Below, piece by piece: positions 18,061 to 25,666 of a stretch of DNA of 44,355 nt. The notes beneath the pieces are model-generated. The model searched no databases. It was given only the letters and a program-made list of their open reading frames with translations, and was not told where the DNA came from. The position numbers and the translations under genes are program-made. This stretch comes from an uncultured Alteromonas sp. (GTDB lineage: Bacteria; Pseudomonadota; Gammaproteobacteria; Enterobacterales; Alteromonadaceae): positions 1 to 44,355 of the forward strand of contig NZ_CAJXQY010000023.1 of NCBI RefSeq assembly GCF_913058315.1. The letters are read 5' to 3'. How positions within the stretch are numbered: position 1 is the stretch's first letter; every line of letters begins with the position of its first letter.

Positions 18061-19185
18061 ATGGCTGATTCTTCAGAAAAAACAGAAGACCCCACGGGAA
18101 AACGAATACAGGATGCCCGCAGCAAGGGGCAGATTGCTCGTTCCAGAGAGCTCTCCACCACACTGGTGCTGGTGGCGAGTAGTCTGATGCTGTTGCTGTT
18201 TGGCAGCTTTATTGCCGAAGCCCTGTTTGCCATTTCGGGACGGATGTTTACCCTGTCGCGGGACGAAACCTACGATCCCACCCACATGTTTTCCGCCTGG
18301 GGTGTGGCTATCACCGAAGTCAGTACTCCGGTACTTTCATTTATGTTTGTTTCAATGATTGCCGGTATCTATGGCTCTATCGCATTGGGTGGCTATAACT
18401 TTACCTGGTATTCTGCCGCGCCTCGCTTCTCCAAGCTTAATCCACTAAGTGGTATGAAGCGGATGTTTGGCATAAACGGCCTGGTGGAACTGTTAAAAGC
18501 CTTTGCCAAGTTTATTGTAATTGGCGCTATGGCGCTGATATCGCTGTCTTTATTTCAGGATGAAGCGCTACACTTGGATCAGGAAATATACCCCCTGAAT
18601 ATTTTCCACGCGCTGGATATGATTGAGTGGGCCTTTTTTCTGCTCACCCTCGGCATGGTGCCTATTGCGCTGTTTGATGTGCCGTATCAGTCGTATAAGC
18701 ACAATGAACAAATGAAAATGACCAAGCAGCAGGTAAAGGATGAACGCAAAAACTCAGAAGGTGACCCACAGGTAAAAGGGCGGATCCGTAAATTGCAATA
18801 TCAGGCAGCAGCACGGCGAATGATGCAGGAAGTGCCTAAAGCTGACGTGGTGGTTACCAACCCGACTCATTACTCTGTGGCGCTCAAATATGACGAGCAT
18901 GGTGTGCGGGCACCGGTGGTTATCGCCAAGGGCTCGGATGAGCTGGCCATGCATATCCGAAAAATTGCCACCGCTCATGATGTGCCACTCATCCCTTCTC
19001 CCATGCTGACCCGGGCTATTTATTACACCACCGAAGTGGATGAAGAAATCCCGCATAAATTGTTTATGGCGGTTGCCCAGGTATTGGCATACGTATTCCA
19101 GCTTAAGAAATACAAAGCTGGTAAAGCCAAACGACCTAAACCCCTGTCGCATAACCTGCCGATCCCTCCTGATATGCGTTATTAA
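18061..19185 (+). CDS. flhB: Flagellar export specificity switch FlhB
   Basis: Export apparatus protein whose cytoplasmic domain cleaves itself at NPTH (267-270) so that export can change from rod/hook to filament substrates; 374 residues. It has four membrane helices in the first 210 residues, then the autocleaving domain (ADVVVTNPTHYSVALKYD). This is the partner of FliK encoded upstream. It appears to be last in the fliK-started unit, with a 177-base gap to flhA. Confidence 0.97.
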   Translation: MADSSEKTEDPTGKRIQDARSKGQIARSRELSTTLVLVASSLMLLLFGSFIAEALFAISGRMFTLSRDETYDPTHMFSAWGVAITEVSTPVLSFMFVSMIAGIYGSIALGGYNFTWYSAAPRFSKLNPLSGMKRMFGINGLVELLKAFAKFIVIGAMALISLSLFQDEALHLDQEIYPLNIFHALDMIEWAFFLLTLGMVPIALFDVPYQSYKHNEQMKMTKQQVKDERKNSEGDPQVKGRIRKLQYQAAARRMMQEVPKADVVVTNPTHYSVALKYDEHGVRAPVVIAKGSDELAMHIRKIATAHDVPLIPSPMLTRAIYYTTEVDEEIPHKLFMAVAQVLAYVFQLKKYKAGKAKRPKPLSHNLPIPPDMRY

Positions 19186-19203
19186 TTCCGGCTATCTCAT
19201 TAT

Positions 19204-19234
19204 CCTGACGGGCCGCTAGTCGCTGCCTGTCAGG
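19204..19234 (+). terminator. Hairpin between flhB and flhA
   Basis: CCTGACGGGC (19204-19213) pairs with GCCTGTCAGG (19225-19234) with one G-U. There is no T run after it, so termination is possible but not assured. It precedes the flhA promoter. Confidence 0.4.
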
Positions 19235-19290
19235 CCCCCAAAATCAGTGTTGATGACAATTTGAGCACTTAAGCCGCAGACACAAAAAGC

Positions 19291-19306
19291 TGGCACGGGG
19301 ATTGAA
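19291..19306 (+). promoter_or_regulatory. Probable sigma54 promoter of flhA
   Basis: TGGCACGGGGATTGAA has a perfect TGGCACG -24 half and correct spacing, but the -12 dinucleotide is GA instead of GC. It lies 56 bases before flhA. A degenerate FleQ-like site on the opposite strand (19255-19268, about 9 of 13 positions) lies just upstream. Confidence 0.6.
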
Positions 19307-19362
19307 GTAGTCTCTGTAAGCGAATTTTAGTGTCAAAAATCGGTTATTGAGAACGTCTCGTT

Positions 19363-21465
19363 ATGGTGTTAACTGAATATCTGCAGCGTGTTGATAAAAC
19401 CCGGCTTCAACAATTAAGTCAGGGCTTAGGCGTACCTCTGGTTCTGTTGGCCATCATGGGTATGGTGATTTTGCCCATGCCGCCGATTTTGCTCGATGTA
19501 CTGTTCAGCTTCAACATAGCCCTGTCACTGGTGATTATTCTGGTTGCGGTACTGACCAACCGGCCGGTGGATTTCGGTATTTTCCCGCTGGTACTGCTAA
19601 TTGCTACGGTTTTACGTCTTGCGCTGAATGTTGCTTCTACCCGGGTGGTATTGCTTTATGGCCACGAAGGCGGCGATGCGGCCGGTAAAGTTATTGAAGC
19701 CTTTGGTGAGGTGGTGATCGGCGGTAACTACGCAGTGGGTGTCGTAGTATTCGCTATCTTATTGATTATTAACTTCAAAGTAGTTACCGCTGGGGCCGGG
19801 CGTATTTCCGAAGTGGGCGCGCGTTTTACCCTTGACGCGATGCCGGGTAAGCAAATGGCCATTGATGCTGATTTAAATGCCGGTTATATCGATCAGGACG
19901 AAGCGCGCCGCCGTCGTGAAGACATCACGGCTGAAGCCGACTTTTACGGCTCTATGGACGGTGCGTCAAAATTTGTTAAAGGCGATGCCGTTGCCGGTTT
20001 GTTCATTATGATGATCAATATCGTCGGTGGCCTGTTTATTGGGATGATCCAACACGACCTGTCATTCAGCAACGCGCTGGAGGTGTACACCATACTGACC
20101 ATCGGTGACGGCCTGGTGGCGCAAATACCTTCCTTGCTGCTGTCGGTGGCTACCGCCATTATTGTGACGCGTGAAAATGAAAGTCAGGAAATGGGCAGCG
20201 AAATTACCACGCAACTGGGTAACAAAAAAGCGCTGTATATTTCTTCTGGCATCCTGTTTGTTATGGGCATTGTACCGGGCATGCCACATCTGGCTTTTCT
20301 GACCTTCTCAGCGTTGGCCGGCGGCTATGCTTATTATCAGACCTATGCCGAAAAACGTAAGGCTGAGCAACCGCCGACTCCGGTGGTCACCAATAACAGT
20401 GAAGATAATGTGCCGGCTGAGATTAAAGAACTGGGTTGGGATGACGTACAGCATGTCGACACCATTGGTCTGGAAGTGGGTTACCGTTTAATTCCGCTGG
20501 TGGATAAAACCCAGGGCGGCGAATTACTGACCCGGATTAAAGGCGTGCGGAAGAAGCTTTCTCAGGAACTGGGCTTTTTGATCCCACCGGTTCATATTCG
20601 CGATAATCTTGACCTGGACCCTAATGCTTACAACATCTCCATGCTGGGCGTGACGATCGGAGATGCCGAAGTCAGCCACGACGAAGAGCTGGCCATTAAC
20701 CCCGGTCAGGTGTTTGGTAAACTGGAAGGTCGCGCTACCCGTGACCCGGCGTTTGGCCTGGATGCCGTCTGGATTAAGCCTGCCCAACGAGAGCATGCGC
20801 AAACTCTGGGTTATACCGTTGTGGATGCGGCAACCGTTATCGCCACCCATTTAAGCCAGTTATTAACCAATAATGCCTACCAGTTGCTTGGCTTTGAAGA
20901 AGTACAGCAACTGATGGATATGCTGGCCAAGCATAATCCGAAACTGGTTGAAGGCCTGATCCCCGATCTGGTGTCGCTGGCAACGGTAGTGAAAGTGCTG
21001 CAAACCCTGTTATACGAAGGCGTGCCTATCCGTGATATGCGCACCATTGTGCAAACGCTCACCGAGTATGCACCGAAGAGTCAGGATCCTGACGTTTTAG
21101 TGTCAGCTGTGCGGATCGCCCTGAAGCGTCTGATTGTACAGGAGATAAACAGCGGTGGCGCCGAGTTGCCGGTAATTACCCTGGCTCCGGAACTAGAACA
21201 AATGCTGCATCAGTCACTACAAGCGGGTGGGGATGATGGCGCCGGTATAGAACCCGGTCTGGCTGAACGTTTGCAACAGTCGCTGCAACAGGCTGGTCAG
21301 CAGCAGGAACTGGCGGGCGAGCCCGCGGTGTTATTAACGTCGGGCATGTTACGCCCGGTATTGTCGAGATTCTTAAAGAATGCAGTGAATGGCTTGCACG
21401 TGTTGTCGTATCAGGAAATTCCTGATGATAAGCAGGTTCGCATTGTATCTTCCGTCGGTCAGTAA
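19363..21465 (+). CDS. flhA: Flagellar export gate protein FlhA
   Basis: Largest subunit of the export gate, 700 residues, normal length. The N-terminal half has about eight membrane helices and the FHIPEP-type block (RISEVGARFTLDAMPGKQMA followed by DADLNAGYID). The C-terminal half is the cytoplasmic ring that docks chaperones and substrates. It heads the flhA-flhF-flhG-fliA set, which links export to flagellar placement and late gene expression. Confidence 0.97.
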   Translation: MVLTEYLQRVDKTRLQQLSQGLGVPLVLLAIMGMVILPMPPILLDVLFSFNIALSLVIILVAVLTNRPVDFGIFPLVLLIATVLRLALNVASTRVVLLYGHEGGDAAGKVIEAFGEVVIGGNYAVGVVVFAILLIINFKVVTAGAGRISEVGARFTLDAMPGKQMAIDADLNAGYIDQDEARRRREDITAEADFYGSMDGASKFVKGDAVAGLFIMMINIVGGLFIGMIQHDLSFSNALEVYTILTIGDGLVAQIPSLLLSVATAIIVTRENESQEMGSEITTQLGNKKALYISSGILFVMGIVPGMPHLAFLTFSALAGGYAYYQTYAEKRKAEQPPTPVVTNNSEDNVPAEIKELGWDDVQHVDTIGLEVGYRLIPLVDKTQGGELLTRIKGVRKKLSQELGFLIPPVHIRDNLDLDPNAYNISMLGVTIGDAEVSHDEELAINPGQVFGKLEGRATRDPAFGLDAVWIKPAQREHAQTLGYTVVDAATVIATHLSQLLTNNAYQLLGFEEVQQLMDMLAKHNPKLVEGLIPDLVSLATVVKVLQTLLYEGVPIRDMRTIVQTLTEYAPKSQDPDVLVSAVRIALKRLIVQEINSGGAELPVITLAPELEQMLHQSLQAGGDDGAGIEPGLAERLQQSLQQAGQQQELAGEPAVLLTSGMLRPVLSRFLKNAVNGLHVLSYQEIPDDKQVRIVSSVGQ

Positions 21466-21499
21466 GCTGACAGACACCCTTAATACCTAAGAGGTCATT

Positions 21500-22855
21500 A
21501 TGAAAATTAGACGATTTTTTGGCAAAGACATGCGCGAAGCATTAAGCCAGGTAAAAAATGAGCTGGGTAGTGATGCGGTGATCATGTCAAACCGCAAAGT
21601 GGCCGACGGCATTGAACTGGTAGCCGCTTACGATAAAGAGCCTGAAGCCAGATTGTCGGTACCGCCGAAGCCAAAAGCCCCGGTGGCCAGACAAAACGAA
21701 GGCAGTCTGCCGACCTTAAGCGAGATTATTGGCGATGATGGTCCGGATACTCTGCGCGCATTGCTCGAAAAGCAGGCTGAGCAGAAAGCGGCAGTAGCCC
21801 AGCGTGTAGAAGCGGCCAACGCTGAAGCGGAGAAACGCGCGCCGGTGAAACCGCTCGCGACCGAGGCCCCGGCAGTCAAAGAAACCTCACCATTCCCCGC
21901 AGTTGAGGAAGACGCAGAGCACAGCGGCGGTGGCAGTCTGGCGGATATCCGCGCTGAAATTGCCTCATTACGCAATGTGTTACAGTTTCAGTTAGCCGAT
22001 ATGCAACAGCAGCAACAGTCGCGCCTTAAGCCACAACAACGTTACCTGTTGCAGCAGCTTTGTGCGATGGGAATTAGTCAGCAACTGGCCGCACAAATGG
22101 TCACCTACACGCCGGCTGAGTGTAATGAGCGCGAGGCCTGGCTGTATCTGTTAAAACTTTTGTCCAATCGTCTGACCACCAATAACGATGATATTCTCAC
22201 CCAACAGGGAGTGGTTGCTTTAGTCGGACCGACCGGTACGGGTAAAACCACTACCATTGCCAAACTGGCTGCCCGCTATGCCCAAAAGTATGGTGCCGAT
22301 CAGGTAGCACTCATTACTATCGATAGCTACAGAATTGCTGCGTATGAGCAACTGGCCACCTATGGCAAAATTATTGGGTGTCCGGTTCGTAAAGCTCAAT
22401 CAGGTGAACAATTGGCCGATTTACTGTTTCAGCTGCGCAACAAACGCCTGGTATTGATCGATACCGCAGGCTTTAGCCAACGCGACAGTCGTTTGATTAG
22501 CCAGCTTGCCACCTTCGGCCAGGTAAGCGGTCAGCAGGTAAAAAACTATTTAGTTGTGCAGGGTAATACGCAACAGGCTACACTTAAGCATATTATCAAC
22601 GCCTATAAGAGTATTGATTTGCAAGGATGTATCATCACTAAGCTGGATGAGTGCTATAGTTTAGGGGAAGTGGTCAGCAACGTAATTGAGGCGCAATTGC
22701 CGGTAAGTTATGTTGCCGATGGCCAACAGGTGCCTGAGGATATTCACGTTGCTAATGCGAAATCTATAATCTCTTTAGCAGCAAAGCTTTATAAAAAGTA
22801 TGGTTTGAATCATACTAATAGCAGTTCCGATGTAAACACAGCACAGGCAGTATGA
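21500..22855 (+). CDS. flhF: Polar flagellar placement GTPase FlhF
   Basis: SRP-type GTPase that recruits the first basal-body parts to the cell pole; 451 residues. It has a B domain with low-complexity Ala/Glu/Gln linker (about 50-180), an N domain, and a G domain with Walker A GPTGTGKT (243-250), DTAGFSQRD and the guanine-specificity TKLDE. The ATG at 21500 follows GAGG. The stop overlaps the flhG start as ATGA. Its presence argues for polar flagellation. Confidence 0.97.
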   Translation: MKIRRFFGKDMREALSQVKNELGSDAVIMSNRKVADGIELVAAYDKEPEARLSVPPKPKAPVARQNEGSLPTLSEIIGDDGPDTLRALLEKQAEQKAAVAQRVEAANAEAEKRAPVKPLATEAPAVKETSPFPAVEEDAEHSGGGSLADIRAEIASLRNVLQFQLADMQQQQQSRLKPQQRYLLQQLCAMGISQQLAAQMVTYTPAECNEREAWLYLLKLLSNRLTTNNDDILTQQGVVALVGPTGTGKTTTIAKLAARYAQKYGADQVALITIDSYRIAAYEQLATYGKIIGCPVRKAQSGEQLADLLFQLRNKRLVLIDTAGFSQRDSRLISQLATFGQVSGQQVKNYLVVQGNTQQATLKHIINAYKSIDLQGCIITKLDECYSLGEVVSNVIEAQLPVSYVADGQQVPEDIHVANAKSIISLAAKLYKKYGLNHTNSSSDVNTAQAV

Positions 22856-23712
22856 TTGAAGACCAGGCGAGTAGCTTACGAAAGATGAATCAATCACGAT
22901 TAATCAAGGTAATAGCCGTTACCGGCGGTAAGGGCGGAGTAGGGAAAACTAACGTTACTCTGAATACCGCTATAGCAATGGCAAAACAAGGCAAAAAGGT
23001 CATGGTTCTGGATGCAGACCTTGGTCTGGCGAACGTAGACGTGATGCTTGGACTGCGCGTAGAGAAGAATTTGTCTCACGTGTTGTCCGGGGAATGCACG
23101 CTCGACGAAGTGCTGGTAACCGGTCCCCATGGCATTAAAATCGCCCCGGCGACTTCCGGTACCCAGTCCATGACAGAGCTGTCACCCACTCAGCATGCCG
23201 GGCTTATTCGCGCGTTCAGTGAACTGCGCTCGCAAATCGATGTGTTAATCGTCGATACGGCGGCAGGTATCTCGGATATGGTGCTCAGTTTTTCCAGGGC
23301 TTCTCAGGATATTCTGGTAGTGGTGTGTGACGAACCCACCTCACTTACCGATGCCTATGCACTGATTAAAATTCTGAACCGCGACCACGGCATTTTCCGG
23401 TTTAAGATCGTGGCCAATATGGTCCGCGATGTGCGGGAAGGGCAGGAGTTATTCAGCAAGCTTTCCAAGGTCACCGGGCGTTTTCTCGATGTGGCACTGG
23501 AATTAGTTGCAACGATTCCCTTTGATGAAAACATTCGTCGGGCGGTTCGCAAGCAAACCGCTATTGTGGATGCTTTCCCGTCATCACCGGCCTCCGTCGC
23601 GATTGGTCAGTTGGCCACCAAAGCTCTGACCTGGCCTGTCCCGGCGCAGCCCGGCGGACACCTCGAATTTTTCGTTGAGCAACTGATCGCGTCGAAGGTG
23701 GCAGGGAGATAG
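22852..23712 (+). CDS. flhG: Flagellar number regulator FlhG (FleN/MinD-like ATPase)
   Basis: ParA/MinD ATPase that limits flagellar number, by stimulating FlhF GTPase and restraining FlrA; 286 residues. The N terminus carries the FlhF-activating motif DQASSLRKM (4-12). The deviant Walker A is KGGVGKT (27-33), followed by VLDADLGLANVDVMLGL. The C terminus should form the membrane-binding helix. It overlaps flhF by four bases and precedes fliA by one base. Confidence 0.96.
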   Translation: MIEDQASSLRKMNQSRLIKVIAVTGGKGGVGKTNVTLNTAIAMAKQGKKVMVLDADLGLANVDVMLGLRVEKNLSHVLSGECTLDEVLVTGPHGIKIAPATSGTQSMTELSPTQHAGLIRAFSELRSQIDVLIVDTAAGISDMVLSFSRASQDILVVVCDEPTSLTDAYALIKILNRDHGIFRFKIVANMVRDVREGQELFSKLSKVTGRFLDVALELVATIPFDENIRRAVRKQTAIVDAFPSSPASVAIGQLATKALTWPVPAQPGGHLEFFVEQLIASKVAGR

Positions 23713-23713
23713 C

Positions 23714-24442
23714 GTGAATAGCAAAGCTGCAGCGTACCAACAACAAACTGATAAAGCGCAGCTGGTTGAGCGACATGCCTCTTTAGTCAAACGTATTGCT
23801 CACCATTTAATGGCGCGGCTACCAGCCAGTGTAATTGTCGATGATCTGATTCAGGCCGGTATGATTGGCCTGCTTGAGGCAGCGAAAAATTTTGACGGCA
23901 GCAAAGGTGCCAGTTTCGAAACCTTCGCCGGGATTCGGATCCGTGGTGCTATGCTGGATGAAATCCGCAAAGGCGACTGGACACCCCGGTCGGTCCACAA
24001 GAATGGTCGGGCTATTTCCGATGCCATTTCTCAGGTTGAGCGGGAAACCGGACGTGATGCGCGGGATGTCGATATTGCGGCCAAGCTCAATGTATCCTTG
24101 CCGGAATACCATCAGATGTTATCCGAGGTCAATGCCGGCAAACTGGTGGGTATTGAAGATTTAGGCGTGTCTGAAGACGTAATCGCGACGGATGAGTCGC
24201 GGGGTTCGGATTCGCCGCTGGAAGATTTAATGCAAGGTTCATTTCAAAAAGCGCTGGCGCATGCTATTACTACATTACCAGAGCGTGAAGCGATCGTACT
24301 ATCCTTGTATTATGACGAAGAATTAAACCTGCGGGAAATCGGCGAGGTTCTCGAGGTAAGTGAATCACGGGTCAGTCAAATTCACAGCCAGGCGATGTTA
24401 AAATTAAAAGCGCGCATGCGGTCCTGGCAGACTGGTGAGTAA
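23714..24442 (+). CDS. fliA: Flagellar sigma factor FliA (sigma28)
   Basis: Sigma factor for late flagellar and chemotaxis genes; 242 residues. Region 2 is seen in DDLIQAGMIGLLEAAKNFD and region 4 in LNLREIGEVLEVSESRVSQ. The start is GTG, one base after the flhG stop and probably coupled to it. No FlgM gene, its anti-sigma factor, is in the window. Confidence 0.97.
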   Translation: MNSKAAAYQQQTDKAQLVERHASLVKRIAHHLMARLPASVIVDDLIQAGMIGLLEAAKNFDGSKGASFETFAGIRIRGAMLDEIRKGDWTPRSVHKNGRAISDAISQVERETGRDARDVDIAAKLNVSLPEYHQMLSEVNAGKLVGIEDLGVSEDVIATDESRGSDSPLEDLMQGSFQKALAHAITTLPEREAIVLSLYYDEELNLREIGEVLEVSESRVSQIHSQAMLKLKARMRSWQTGE

Positions 24443-24486
24443 CATTAACTATACTAACAATATGACTATCCTCACTGGAGGCAATT

Positions 24487-24870
24487 TTGGATAAGAATAT
24501 GAAAATTCTCGTGGTAGACGATTTTTCTACGATGAGACGTATTATCAAAAACTTACTCAAAGATCTCGGCTTTTCCAATATTCAGGAGGCCGATGATGGA
24601 AGTACTGCACTGCCAATGTTGCAGCAAGGTGACTTTGACTTTGTGGTGACTGACTGGAATATGCCGGGCATGCAGGGTATCGATCTGCTGCGGGCAATTC
24701 GTGCAGACGATAAACTCAAGCATTTACCGGTACTGATGGTAACTGCTGAGGCGAAAAAAGAGCAAATCGTAGCGGCCGCTCAGGCGGGGGTAAACGGCTA
24801 CGTAGTTAAACCGTTCACTGCCGCTACGCTAAAAGAAAAACTAGAAAAGATTTTTGAACGTTTAGGTTAA
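24487..24870 (+). CDS. cheY: Chemotaxis response regulator CheY
   Basis: Diffusible messenger from CheA to FliM; 127 residues, a single receiver domain. Active-site residues are Asp11-Asp12, phospho-acceptor Asp56, Thr86 and Lys108. I accept the TTG start at 24487 because GGAGG (24477-24481) is five bases upstream. The ATG at 24499 would be 17 bases from that site, and Vibrio CheY proteins also have the N-terminal DKNMKIL-like extension. It lies 44 bases after fliA. Confidence 0.96.
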   Translation: MDKNMKILVVDDFSTMRRIIKNLLKDLGFSNIQEADDGSTALPMLQQGDFDFVVTDWNMPGMQGIDLLRAIRADDKLKHLPVLMVTAEAKKEQIVAAAQAGVNGYVVKPFTAATLKEKLEKIFERLG

Positions 24871-24904
24871 TCCAGTAACGTGTTTAACCGCTGAGGACAA
24901 CTGG

Positions 24905-25654
24905 ATGACTGAAAATAAGAAAGTCCCCATTACGCTGGATGAAGCGAAGCAGTTGGTTACCTTTCTGGAAGAAGGTGATACCGATTCTGCTAATGCACTG
25001 CTTGACGCTGTCACCATGAAAGAGTCTGTCGAATTATTCGCAGAGGTGGGTAAGCTTACCCGTCAGTTACACGACTCTTTAAACAATTTTCAACTGGATG
25101 AACGGATCGCCGGTTTGGCGAACGAAGATATCCCTGATGCGCAGACCCGATTAACCTACGTTATTGAAGAAACCGAAAAAGCGGCTAATACTACAATGGA
25201 TGCTGTTGAACAGAGCATGTCTATTGTTGAAACCATGAAAGGGCAATTAGACAGCCTGATGCCTGAGTGGAAAAAGTTAATGAACCGCGAGATCGAACTC
25301 GACGAATTTAAATCCATGTGTCTTGACCTGGATAAACACCTTGAATCTTCTGTGGACGATGCCGATAAGATGATGGGGCTGTTGACCGAAGTGCTCATGG
25401 CGCAAGGTTATCAGGATCTGACCGGACAGGTTATCCGTCGCGTAATAGAGTTGGTCAAAGAGGTTGAAGACAGCCTGGTTCACATGCTGACTGTGTTTGG
25501 CGGTGCAGAAGTGACCAAAGCGGCCAATTCTTCGCAGCCGAAGGCCGAAAAGGCGATTGTCGCCGAAGGGCCAATTATTGATGCCGAATCGCGTGACGAT
25601 GTGGTGTCTGGCCAGGATGATGTGGATGACCTTTTATCCAGCCTGGGTTTTTAG
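24905..25654 (+). CDS. cheZ: CheY-P phosphatase CheZ
   Basis: Removes phosphate from CheY to end the signal; 249 residues. It is a long helical hairpin with the catalytic motif YQDLTGQVI (Asp171, Gln175). A flexible linker leads to the C-terminal CheY-binding peptide (DVDDLLSSLGF). It is placed between cheY and cheA, with 12 bases to cheA. Confidence 0.95.
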   Translation: MTENKKVPITLDEAKQLVTFLEEGDTDSANALLDAVTMKESVELFAEVGKLTRQLHDSLNNFQLDERIAGLANEDIPDAQTRLTYVIEETEKAANTTMDAVEQSMSIVETMKGQLDSLMPEWKKLMNREIELDEFKSMCLDLDKHLESSVDDADKMMGLLTEVLMAQGYQDLTGQVIRRVIELVKEVEDSLVHMLTVFGGAEVTKAANSSQPKAEKAIVAEGPIIDAESRDDVVSGQDDVDDLLSSLGF

Positions 25655-25666
25655 GGGAGCGGATAC

